DNA of 64,000 nt. Origin: Scenedesmus sp. ARA3. Its lineage: Eukaryota; Chlorophyta; Chlorophyceae; Sphaeropleales; Scenedesmaceae. Numbering within the stretch: the first letter of the stretch is position 1; every line of letters begins with the position of its first letter. Positions 38,443 to 48,500 of the stretch are shown here, piece after piece. The DNA lies in assembly GCA_004335835.1 (NCBI GenBank), contig RWJK01001554.1, positions 21,765-85,764 of the forward strand, written 5' to 3'. A program made the position numbers and the translations under genes. A model generated the notes under the pieces. It made no database searches. It was not told where the DNA came from and saw only the letters and a list, made by a program, of their open reading frames with translations.

Positions 38443-38995
38443 TCTGCTACATCTCATGGATAGAAATAGCTGAGGAGTTGCAAGTCTGGCGTAGGTTGGG
38501 CAAGCACAGCAGCAGCACTCTGCACGAACGGCACCTGCTGGCACTCCACAGGTACAGCTGCGGCAGGATTTGGCGCAAGCTTTGCTGCTCTTACGGTAGG
38601 CTCGCTCCATACTTGCCTGCTGAGTGAGCTTGTGTGTTGCATTCACTAGACGAGCAGCGCAGAAGGCCACTGCAGCATGCAAGCCAGCAGAGCGCAGCTT
38701 CTGCCAGCAGCAAGCAGTGCTTGCTCACCTGTGATCAGCGTGACAGGCACAGGCGCCTGCCGCACTGCAGCTGCTGACTGAGATTGTGTCGCTGCTTCTT
38801 TCTGAGGTGCTGCTGTTTCTGGTGCTGGTGCTGTTGCTGGTTCTTCACTGTCTGCAAAACAGCGTTGGGAGCCTAGTCAGCAGCAGTGCCGTGCAGCCCC
38901 ATCCTTGGACATCCTGCAGCCAGATAGCTGCACAGCTCACCAGGGCCCAGGGGTACAGCGAGTGGAAGCTCCTCGTCATCGCTGAGGTTGTTCAT
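35087..38995 (-). CDS. ZNG1/CobW-family zinc chaperone GTPase, internal segment missing
   Basis: GTPase of the COG0523 family; ZNG1-type members deliver zinc to methionine aminopeptidase. Exons 38995-38941, 38851-38729, 38366-38347 (a 20-base microexon), 37854-37701, 37014-36818, 36016-35087 close in frame at 492 residues. Features in order: acidic N-terminus with EELPLAVPL, comparable to the N-terminal docking motif of animal ZNG1; PVPVTLITGYLGAGK (Walker A up to Lys); WVELANGCLCCSVK (zinc-binding CLCC); FDYVLVETTGLANPGP; VVAVVDGRN; ALADVILLNKMDLLSE (NKxD); then the CobW C-terminal domain (RPLLLERFRAWVEG, KGLLHVAGSSR) with a Gln/Ala/His-rich insert containing HHHEQQHHH. The 35-45 residues expected between Walker A and CLCC, including GKTT and the NEFG segment, cannot be found in the 492-base intron. 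Either the gene is broken or the assembly lost an exon. Confidence 0.8.
36362..36730. repeat. Three copies of ZNG1 exon 5 donor edge
   Basis: The 3' end of the exon finishing at 36818 (ACCTTGTTCAGTAGGATGAC on the plus strand) recurs at about 36702-36722, 36495-36560 and 36365-36405. The copy at 36495 extends about 60 bases into exon sequence. All lie in the following intron, spaced about 115-210 bases. Confidence 0.85.
37370..37645. repeat. Copies of ZNG1 exon 4 donor edge
   Basis: The exon ending at 37701 (CTCCACCAGCACGTAGTCGA on the plus strand, then TTGCC...CAGCAGTCCCTCCAGCGCC) recurs at about 37549-37640, where the CAGCAGCCCCTCCAGCGCC part is itself doubled, and at about 37400-37470 with a further fragment near 37380. 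The period is about 150 bases. Confidence 0.88.
38386..38441. repeat. CAG/CTG microsatellite in ZNG1 intron 2
   Basis: Two CAG runs interrupted by GAG lie about 20 bases upstream (on the gene's strand) of the microexon acceptor at 38367. Confidence 0.85.
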
Positions 38996-39583
38996 GATGG
39001 CGCTGGACGCAAGCACTACACACAAGACGCAGGAATGGCTGTGGCGCGTGTCGCTGTACAGCAGTTCTACTGCCAGGCGCGGGAGGCGAAGATATACGAG
39101 GTCTAGCGGTGCTTTTAACTGTCAAAGGTCACATGTACTTCATCCATTTTAGAAAAAAAGGAGCGTGAGCTGCTCAGAAGCTGGAGAGGCGGCAGAACTG
39201 TGTGCCAAACACACTGTGCGTGCATCTGTGACGTCCATTCAGCGTAGATTGACTGCTTTTTGTCTGAATCTATTGATTAATTTTTATCGGTGCTGCTGAG
39301 TTCTGCTTCAGTGTGCAGCTGTCGAACCCCTGTCTCCTATCACCCCATAGCCTGTCCTCTGCAGTCCTGCAACTGCATCCCTTCTGATCTCAGACGAAAC
39401 GTGACATCAGGTACAGCTTTGCTCGCAGACCCTGCCCTTGCAGCTAGCGCGCTGTCTCACGTCAGCAGCAGCACAGGAGCAGCAGCACCAGGCCAATCCT
39501 TTTCACATGTAGGCCTCCTCTCTCGTGCCTGCATCCCTTGCAGGAAACACTCATAACACAAAGCAAGCAGCAAGCTCGCCACA
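38996..39583. promoter_or_regulatory. Divergent promoter region ZNG1-like / TIM9
   Basis: About 590 bases separate the two start codons. The stretch 39260-39290 is AT-rich (TCTATTGATTAATTTTTATC) and stands out from the GC-rich surroundings. A promoter for one or both genes may lie there; no element is certain. Confidence 0.4.
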
Positions 39584-41051
39584 ATGAACTTCCCTGTGGA
39601 GGCAATGGCAGACTTGCCTGAGGAGCACAAGGCCTCCTTCCTGCAGCAGCTGGAGCACATGCAAGTGCGCGACAGGTGCGGCCAGCAGCTGGGTGGGGGG
39701 TCCACCCTAAACCCTAAACCCTACAGCAGCCTGCACTGTGGTGGGGGGTAAAACGTGTACACTGTTGGGCAGAGGGGTTGTTCTCTTTGAGAGGTGACAG
39801 CAGTGTGCGGGAGATCAAAGTTTTGATGAACATGGCTAGCTGGTGCAGGGGTTGTGGTGGTGCAAGTGAACCTGGGTCTGACATTGTTGGCCAGAAGCCT
39901 TCAGCCAGCAACAGCGACAGTCGCAGCAGCTGCACCTACCTTGCCTGAATGGCAGCAGGGCCATGCGATGGTGCGGTGTCTGCTGTTGCCACCATACTGG
40001 CATCAGCAGGGCTCTTCATAAGCACGGAAGCGCACACACATACATCTCACCGCTATGGCATGGCTCTAGTGTCGTGAGCAGTTGCCAGGTACGCCGCAGC
40101 TCTCCTGCCCCTGGTGTGCTGCTGCAGCAGCACAGAGCGTGACGTTGTGGTTACTGCACGTGTGCGCACATAGGCATCATGGCACAAGCTTAGAGTCAAT
40201 GCCCAACCCCCACCCCACCGCATTGCCTGCACCTGCATGCCTTCTCCCAGCGCGCCTCCTGGCCTGCCTTCTCCCTGCCCGATGCCACCTGCTGCCGCCT
40301 GCTGCTGCTGCTGCTGCTGCTGGCCCCAGCCTGCGTCTGTACAACGCGCTGGTGGAGCGCTGCTTCAAGGACTGCGTGAGCGACTTCCGCAGCAAAAACC
40401 TGGCCAAGGACGAGGAGAAGGTGCGGGGGCTGGGGGCTGAGTGCTTTACACAGCAGATGTCTTAGGGCTTATGTCAAACTCAAACTCAGGGTTTTGATAT
40501 CTCAGCAAGAAGCTCAGCAAGAACCTGGCGGGCTTGGGGCTTTAGGCTCAGGAGGGCTAGTAGGCGGCTAGTTAGCTGTCCTGCTGCTAATTGCTGTTGC
40601 TTGCCTGGTGCGTAGCGGGCTGCTGCTGCATGTAGCTGGCTGATGTCTGCATTGCACTGCACTGCCACTGCCCTTGTCACCCACCACTCACGTATGCTGC
40701 TGCTCGCTGCATCTGCGCCTGGTTGTGTGTGGCCTGCAGTGTGTTCAGAAGTGCTGTGAGAAGTTCATGAACGTGTCAGCACGCACAGGCATGAGGTTCC
40801 AGGTGAGTGGCGGGGCTTGAGCTCAAGCCTGTGGTGACACTGCCCATGTCAGCTTCTTATGCGTGTCGGTTTAGCAGGCAGGCGGCCAGCAGCTAGAGAA
40901 TACGCGTGTAGCGCTGCGCCATGTGCTCAGCGCAGGGTGGTAGGCGCTGCTGACGTGGCTCCGCTGCTGAGGTTGCAGGATCTAGGCTGTAGCCTGGCTG
41001 ACAGGCTCCTCACGGAAATCTTTTGCTGATGTTGACCTATTCACAGAGCAT

Positions 41052-41099
<48 letters not shown>

Positions 41100-41167
41100 A
41101 GGAGTTCTTCACAGAGATGGAGAAGCAGGCAGCAGAGGCAGCAAAGCAGGCCAGCAAAAAGCGGTAG
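39584..41167 (+). CDS. TIM9: Mitochondrial small Tim chaperone TIM9
   Basis: Four exons (39584-39675, 40330-40420, 40740-40802, 41102-41167) close in frame at 103 residues. TIM9 forms the hexameric TIM9-TIM10 chaperone of the intermembrane space that carries hydrophobic precursors to TIM22. The twin CX3C motifs are intact: CFKDC (residues 42-46) and CVQKC (62-66), with 15 residues between them, as in other TIM9 proteins. DLPEEHKASF, QVRDSLRLYNALVERCF and TGMRFQEF match the family. The last exon adds a charged tail ending KQASKKR. No presequence is present, as expected for a MIA40 substrate. The final acceptor is formed by the end of a long CTG tract. Confidence 0.95.
39705..39723. repeat. Short interstitial telomere-type repeat
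   Basis: CCCTAAACCCTAAACCCTA, nearly three units of the plant and algal telomere repeat, lies 30 bases after the TIM9 exon 1 donor, inside intron 1. Confidence 0.9.
41050..41101 (+). repeat. (CTG)n tract forming the TIM9 exon 4 acceptor
   Basis: About 17 perfect GCT/CTG triplets run without a break into CTGCAG, whose AG is the acceptor of the last TIM9 exon. The microsatellite occupies the place of the polypyrimidine tract. Confidence 0.9.
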
Positions 41168-42687
41168 GGGCCGAGCACCTGGCGCTGCGGGGAAGTAGCT
41201 TGCAATGGAACAAATTCAGTTGTGCAGAGTATTCAGGATCCTCAACTGCTGCTGCTGCCGCCACCTGGTGTTGTCAATTGATGCAGTAGACGGTCAGTCT
41301 TTAGCGGCGTGCTGCTTAGCTGTACGGCGCAGCAGGCAGCTGCAATCACAAGTGTGCTGCTGCACGTGTTGTGCATGTTGTTGACAGTGAGTTTGCAGTT
41401 TGCATGTTGTGTTTGGGCCGTGGTTGAGAGGCAGCTGGTAAAGCGCATGCAGCAAGACACGTGGTTTCTTGCAGCAGTTGCCATGCTCTTGGCCATGCAG
41501 TGGTGCCCTAGTGGCGGTTGTCACCGGCAAAGGGGTGTCCAAATGAGTGATCAGTTATTTTTGCTGTGCAGTATGGATGGCAGCTCGTTATACATACAGA
41601 GGTTGCCGCTGCATGGCAGAGGGCTGCTGTCTTGCGATGAAGCTGCATCTGTGACATGGCTAGTGCTTGCACCAGCAAGTTGACCATCGTGCAGAATAGG
41701 GCAGTGTTGCAGCTGCAGCTGAATGAGCTGCTGCTCAGGTTGCTGGTGTTTGGCGCTGACACTGCGGCTGCTGATGATTATTTTGGGTGTTTGGTCGGCA
41801 TGCGGCATTGCATGTTCGGCACATGCGCTGAAAGTGCATCACCTAATGCATGATGCACATGTGCCGTGCCAAATACTGCAGCCTGATGAGCTCTGTTTGG
41901 CGCCCGGGGTCTGCCGTTTGATGCGCGTGCAGCACGCTGCCAGCGGGCAGCGCCCATGCGTTTTTTAGTTCTCACCAGCAGCACGTATGCACGCACGTGT
42001 AACGGCCATCCGTAGCAGTGTAACACCATTCAACGCTCACCCCTCAGGAGGCAGTGCCAGTGTGAGTCAATTCGCCACTTGGCAACACTGCCTGCATGGC
42101 TGAGGCCTCTCATCCTGCTGTTCACGAACAGGCCAACATGTCACCCGGTGACTAGTGGCACTAGCAGACCACATCGACTGGATCCAGCGGTCCGGACCGC
42201 CGACATGCACCCCAGATGCAATCCCTCTGTCAAGATGATGCACCAGCGAGTTCAAATGCGAGTATGCCACACATGACTGGCACAATTCCCGACGCTGCTG
42301 CACTCACGGCAGATACGAGCGCAGAAACAAGCGCGGAAACAAGTGCAGAAACACTGCAGCTGCCCGTTCCAGGGCTTGCAGGGATCTTCTAGAAGCCAGC
42401 CAGCCGGCAGGTCAGCAGACACTGTGCGATACTTTGTTTCCCGCAACGTACCAACTGGGATGCAGCGCAAAAGCAGCTGCAGCGACCTGGCAACAACTCA
42501 ACAGCTGACAAGTACATCTCTGGGGTGGCCGCCGAGGCCAGCCGCCCCCGCAGACTGCCACTGCCCTGTACATATCAGCTGGAAGGGCTCCACTGCTGGA
42601 TGCTGGAAATTGACAAGGAGTTCAAATCAAGATGTTGGCATGCACCACAACCAGCACAGCAGCCCCTGCCAGCTCCCGCAGCTACAG
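41168..42687. other. Intergenic region between convergent TIM9 and PNG1
   Basis: 1.5 kb of unassigned sequence between the TIM9 stop and the PNG1 stop. TGTAA occurs near 41998 and 42019. Open frames are short and show no family motif. Confidence 0.45.
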
Positions 42688-45600
42688 CTAGGTGCCCGCA
42701 CTGCTCAGCAGCCGCACCGCCTCAGCATTCTCACGGCTGCACTCATCTGCAACAAGCCTCACACTCCGACCGCCCGCAGCAGCTGCTGCACCGGGTGCCG
42801 CCCCCAGCACCGGCCTGAACCCCAGCTGCAGCAGGAGGCCGAGCAGCGCAGGGTGACTCAGCACAGGCTGAATCTTGCTGCTGCTAGTGCCCAACTGCCA
42901 GAACTTGGCGTTGCTAGGGTACTGCTGCATGTTGTGCACAATGCGCTGCAGTGTGTCAAGCGCCTCTGCGTCTACCTCTCTGCCCAGCAGCTGCAGCGTG
43001 CCTGCTGGATCACTAGCACCAGCAGCTGCGCCAGCTCTGCTTATGAACAGGTTTCTGACGGCGGTCCAGTCGCACGCGTCTAAGTACAACATGCACGACG
43101 GCGTGCTGCTGCTGCTGCTGCTGCTGCCTGGCGGTGGCTGTGGCACCTCCTCCTGCTGCTGCTGCTGCTGCTGGCTGTCAGCGCCATGCAGAGCGCGCCG
43201 CGCAGCGCTGCTGCTGTACAAGCTCCAGCACGCCAGCTGCACCGAGTTGGCAGCTGTTGGGTCTTTCGTGCACGTAATGCGCAGCCTCCATTGCCGGCTG
43301 GGCACCCGGGCCGCCTCTGCCACCACAAAGCTGCGCGGCTGCTGCCGCCTGCTGAACACCTGTCCCCGCTGCTGATCCAGCACAACCAAGTCCGCACTAC
43401 AGCTGCTGCTGCTGCTGCTGCCGCTTTGCCCGGCGCTGCTGGCAGCAGCAGCAGGCACACACTCCAGTATCCAGTCAGCAGGGTCCCTCTCAGGGCAGTC
43501 ATCAGCAGCCATGACATCATAGTGACTCAGCACCAAAGCCTCCTGCCCAGGCAGCAGCCGGTACTCCAGCCAGGCAGTACCACCTGCCCCTCCACCTCCA
43601 AAGTCCAGCCACTTGCTGCTGCTGCTGCCGTCGAAGGCCCTGCAGGCCTGCTGCCCCGGCTGGCCGCCCCTGTGCTCGTCAGAGGCCCGGCAGGCACCGC
43701 CAGTGATGCGGCCGGCAGACGTGAACAGCTGGGGGAGTGCGGCGTCGCCTGCGCGCTGGTATGGCGTGGGGAGGCGGGCGCGGCTGGGCTGGGCGGTACT
43801 GGCTTGGCTGCCTGCAGTGGTGGCGCAGAAGGGCCGATTATCATGGCTTTTGATGCAGAGGAGAAAGGGTGGTGATTTTGATTGGCTCATGTGCAAGACG
43901 CCCACGGAGGCTGTTGACGCCTGTGTACCAACAGCCTACATGTTGCACACACAGCACACGCACACCGACGTGCTTGCCACAGCACACATAGGCGCAATAC
44001 TCGTGCTTCTTGAACCAGCACACGCGCACACCAAACGAACGTTGCCCTGCTGTCTAGAGGCCGGGCCAGCTGCATCCACGTGCACACATTGTGCAACAGG
44101 CACACAACAACACGTCGCAGCTGCACCCCGCTCACCCGCCTCTCCGCGTGCGCTGCGCCACGCCTCAGCGCCCGACTGCCGCCCAGGCAGACTGGCTGCT
44201 GCTGCTGCTGTGCTGCCGCCGTCTTCAAGGCTCATCAGCTGCAGCGCCTCTGCAGCATCCCGCATAGCCACCTGGGAAGGACAGCACAGCACAGCACAGC
44301 ACAGCACAGCACAGCACAGCACACGTACACAGCGGAGCCCTTTTCAGTTCGCGATATAAGCTTCAGGTTTTGTGTCGCATGCTTGCCACCGCCAAGGAGT
44401 GCGCTGCACAGTAATTGCAGGTGTGCACACACCCCGTACGCACCCCAACGAGCCAGGATGTCTGGCCCTGGTCACCTAGGCCCCAACTTCTGACACTTGG
44501 TATCGCTGCAGCCACTCACCTCCCGCCGGGTGCTGGTGTCCAGCGCTGCTCGTAGTGGGTTGCTGAGGCGCGCAAGTGTCGCTGCCAGCCACGCCTCAGG
44601 CACCTGCACGCGGCGCGATGGCAGCGACTCCGGCTGCACCACGTAGCGCCTGCATGGCAGTGCTGAAGCGTGAGCGGCGCGTGTCCTGTGGCGCGCCATG
44701 CGCTACAACAGCAAAGCAGACCCGGCGGAACAGCTGCAACCACACATGCACAACCGCTGCTGCATATGCAGTGCACCTTCGCAGCCTTTACGAATGAGAG
44801 GAAGTGCAAGGCACTGCCAGCCACCCACACCGCCCACACAGCATTCCACAGCCCACCCACCTTGTCACATCTGTCACCCCGTGCCTGCTGCTGCCAAACA
44901 CGTGCGCCAGCGCCTTGCCCCAGCCGCCCTCATACAGCAGCGGCGTGTCCCACGCCTCCTCACAGGCATCAACATGCACCCAACCATCACTGCACCACTG
45001 CTGCGGCAAAAGTTCCGGTACCTTTTGCGCTTGGCTGCAAGTGCGTGACAGCATGAGCCACACACGGCAAACTCCGTGCACATGAATAATGCCACAGCCC
45101 ACCCACCGTGTGACGTCTGTCACGCCGTGCCTGCTGCTGCCAAACACATGGGCCAAACTTTTGCCCCAGCCGCCCTCATACAGCAGCGGCGTGTCCCACG
45201 CCTCCTCACAGGCATCAACATGCACCCAGCGCCCCAGGGCAGCCGAGTAGTACTCGCACCACACGTGGTCCGCGTTGTCGGTGATGTGGCGCGCGTCCAG
45301 CCCAGCTGCGCGCAGCACCAGCAGGAAGGTGTGCGCCCACTCGCCACACCTGCGGCAGGATACAGCAGCATGAAGCAATGTAAAACGATGCATGCAGCGG
45401 GCAGACGGTCGCTGGCAGGGCAGAACATGAGCGGTTGCTTCGGCAGGCAAGATGTGACGCAGTGTGACAGCATGGTGCACACAGAGGATGTTCCTTGCCG
45501 AGTACTCGAAGCCTTGTACAGCTAAACACACACTCGCTGCCTGAACAAGGCGCATGCAAGGTATGCGTGTCCGACGGCATGCTCCCGCACAATGCAAAGC

Positions 45601-47444
45601 ATGCAAAACCCCAGTGTGGTTGCATGAGAAATGCGCTTGCGTGCATGCTGCCTCACCACCCACCTGCCGCGGCGCGTGTCCAGCAGCTTGGCTGGGCGTG
45701 CGTAGCGCGGGAAGCGCGTCACCTGCAACCAGCAGCAGGAGCGTGAGCAGCAGCGAGCAAAGCCGCGCAGAGCGGCAACAGTGTCGCAACAGTGCGGCAG
45801 GCCAGCGGCGCAGCACAGCAGGGTCACAGGCAGATGAAAGACACTGTCAGCCTGGCACATGTGCCTCTTCGATATGGAACAGAAGTTTCACCACAGCACT
45901 AAGCAATTTACAGCGCAAGCGTGCTGCTACTACTTACAAGGGTGCACGCCGCCCCGTCGCTGCCTTGCTAGCATTGGCGAAACAAACTGCACCGCCTGCC
46001 ATGTAGCTCGTTGAGCACGGCGAAGAACGAGTCTGAGCACATGCCATGCTCGTCTCTGCACACATCGGTGGCATGGCCTGAACCTGTCGCTGCCAGCCGC
46101 ACCTGCTGGCACACATTACACCTGTAGGCCTCAACACGGCCCGCGCCATCCCGCGCCTCTGCTGCTGTCGGCTGCACCATGCCAATGCCGCTTGTTGGGC
46201 AGCCGCACAGCTCACAAGCCGGCTGGTCGACCTGCAGCAGCAGAGCCACATGTTATGCACGTGGCAGGGCAGCAGTGGGTACGCAGATGAGGTATGGTAG
46301 TACGGCCGCGGAGTGTCAACTGATGCCACCACCGGTCCTGTGGGGCTTACTCTGGTTATCGCTGCCATCATCATCCAAAGCACCACCTGCGCGCACGCAT
46401 GCATGCGTGCCTGTGCTGGACGCGTAGGTGCACGTGTTTGAGGAAAAAAGCACGTCAGTCGTAGCATATGCCGGCTGGCGCTGGTGCTGTTGCCCGTTGC
46501 CCTTTCACTCGCACGCCCCAGCCACCCACCCAGGAGAAGAAGTCCCGCTTGAACCAGCGCAGCAGCCCCTGCACCATAAAATCCTGCAGCCCAAGCACAC
46601 CACTGCCGCCACCACCAGCTGCTTGCTGCTCCCCCAGCAGCAGCAGCGCGTTGAGGTCAGCAGCCTCCTGGGCTTCATGCCACAGCTGCTCCAGTGGCGC
46701 CAGAGCACGGGCCCGTGCCTGCAGCTCAGCATCCTCCACCTGCACATGTGTAAGAGGACGATCCTATGCAGTAAATGCATGGCTACGCACAGTTAAAGCA
46801 ATGCTAGACCAGAACAGACCAGCTGAAGTCTGCTGATGCTGCGAGTGGCTGTCATGCAGGCACATGTGTGTAGCAGAACACAGCATGAAGGCGGCAGCAG
46901 CGGCAGTGCCTGGCGCTGGCAGCACTGCCTGCTGCAACTCTTTTTATGGCATGCTCCTTCAGCAGAGCTCAGCTAGCCAGGCGCGCTCGGATGGCAGAGC
47001 ACTGACATGCCACAGGCAGGTGCTGACGCTGCACTGAGCAGCGCAGCCCAGGCCTGCGCTGGAGGCCTGCACCGCGGGCATGTACTAGGCTAGTGTACTG
47101 ATGGACGCATGGGGCACGTTTCAGAACGTGCCTGCACCACGGGCACGCACCGACAGGGCCTGCGCCAGGCTGTTCTGGATGAGGCTCAGCAGCGCTGCCT
47201 TGACTGCATCTGGGGTGCCTGGCTGCGGCTGCTGCTGCCTGGCCGCTGCCACTTCCTCTTCCTGCAAGCAGCAGCGCATGCATATGCATCATGAACATCC
47301 ATTGCTGGGAATGGTGGGCACTCTTACAACAGATCTCAGCTGCTGCGGCGTAATTTGTCAACGTAATTCAGCAGTGCTGCCGGCCTTTGCACAGCGCTGC
47401 GCAGGCACCTGCAGCGCCCTGGCCAGTGCCTCATCAGCATCCAT
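42688..47444 (-). CDS. PNG1: Cytosolic peptide:N-glycanase
   Basis: PNGase removes N-glycans from misfolded glycoproteins during ER-associated degradation. Nine exons: 47444-47409, 47261-47151, 46739-46530, 46231-46103, 45722-45664, 45349-45107, 44649-44520, 44271-44136, 43811-42688; in frame, 725 residues. The N-terminus MDADEALARALQEEE resembles a ubiquitin-interacting helix. The transglutaminase-type core has zinc cysteines at 125/128 and 157/160 (CELC, CNVC) and a catalytic triad Cys183 (CGEWAHTF), His210 (DHVW), Asp227 (VDACEEAWD). The spacing 27 and 17 equals that of yeast Png1. After DVTRRY comes a C-terminal galactose-binding-like (F5/8C) module (ITGGACRAS, FDGSSSSKWLDF, WLEYRL), then at roughly 600-695 a PUB-like domain (ALDTLQRIVHNMQQYPSNAKF, LLQLGFRPV). 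Animal PNGases carry PUB at the N-terminus, so this order is unusual. Confidence 0.93.
44281..44323. repeat. (AGCAC)n pentanucleotide microsatellite
   Basis: About eight head-to-tail AGCAC units lie right upstream of PNG1 exon 8 (acceptor at 44272), on the gene's strand inside the intron. Confidence 0.95.
44862..44992 (-). repeat. Partial duplicate of PNG1 catalytic exon 6
   Basis: The last 120 or so bases of exon 6, from WVHVDACEEAWD through DVTR and the GTGGG donor, are repeated about 244 bases downstream in the intron with few changes (KALAHV against KSLAHV). The copy includes the catalytic Asp region but not Cys or His and has no evident acceptor, so it is probably a pseudo-exon. Confidence 0.9.
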
Positions 47445-47958
47445 GCTGCCAGGGACGGTTGGTTGCCAGCACTTGTACTGCTGAATGTACAGTTCTGCGC
47501 CTCCCCGGCTGTGAGTTTTTGAAATTATGTTCAGGTTTTCTAGATAGGAGTGAAATGTTGCAAGCAGTGGGCAAGACGCAGTGGTGCCCTGGCATCAACC
47601 AACAGCAGCTGGGTCAGCCAACCAGCCAGAAATAGGCCAGCAGCTGTGCAAGCAATGTCAACCGCAAATTAGTTAAGGTCATAAAGAAAAGCTGCTGCTT
47701 AAAGATATGATGCATCGTGAGCGCAGACGTAGAGTAATTGTCTGTTAGACGAAACCCTTGGTGGTTCATGTTTCGTGCCCTTCAACGTGTTGAAAGCGAA
47801 GCGTGGGAGCTTTGATCAGTCTAAAAGCAAATTACTACAGTTTTGCAGCGCTTTTACCTTAATCCCATTCAGCCACGTGCGTGCGGTGTGCTGCTGCTGT
47901 TGCTGCTACTGCTGTCATCACCAGCCCTGCTGCCACCCCTTCTGCTTGTGTGTCGTGT
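47445..47958. promoter_or_regulatory. Divergent promoter region PNG1 / CDC26-TTM3
   Basis: 514 bases separate the PNG1 start from the CDC26 start. The stretch around 47640-47780 is AT-richer than the surroundings. Both promoters presumably lie here; no motif is assigned. Confidence 0.45.
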
Positions 47959-48474
47959 ATGCTTCCCCGCAAGCCAACCCGCATAGAACTCAAGCCAGAA
48001 GACAAAGAGGAGGTACACATCTGCTGCTCATCCTCAGCAGCTACACTCAGGCTCAGCCAGACAGGCGCCAGCGCTGCTTAGCATTTTGCTCACAGCAATA
48101 AGGGCAGGTAGCATCAGCCCATGATCTGCGTGCGCCAACTTGCAGTACGAATCCCTCAAAAGGCAGCAGCTGGCTTTGCAACAACAGCAGCAACAGCAGG
48201 GCGGCCCAGGCCCTACGCAGGTGAGAGCAGCCACACGCAGTTTGCCGCCGCTCCATCAAAACAGTGAGGTACTGCTGCCCCTTGACAACTCAGCTGCATG
48301 ACCCCTGACCAACATGGCTGCACAGACTCGACGCCGCACTGCACCAGATGCCTAGCATGCACCCGCCCTGAGCGTGCTGCTGCATGGTCTGCGTGTCTTG
48401 TGTGGCTGCCGCAGCAGCAGCAGCCGCTGCCTGGCAGCAAGGAGGCACGCAACGCGCGCCTGGGCGTCAAGTAG
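47959..48474 (+). CDS. CDC26: Anaphase-promoting complex subunit CDC26
   Basis: Three exons (47959-48012, 48146-48220, 48415-48474) close in frame at 62 residues. CDC26 stabilises the TPR subunit CDC16/APC6 in the APC/C ubiquitin ligase. The N-terminus MLPRKPTRIELKPEDKEEYE is the hallmark of the family, which docks into CDC16 with its first residues. The middle is Gln/Gly/Pro-rich, and the C-terminus ARNARLGVK recalls the family's conserved NDRIGYK-like end. If intron 2 is retained, an alternative C-terminus would read on from the exon 2 donor to a stop near 48282. The third exon also contains the start of TTM3 26 bases after this stop, so this gene is the upstream cistron of a shared transcript. 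Confidence 0.85.
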
Positions 48475-48500
48475 CCGCAACAGCGAGCAAGCAGCAAGCC

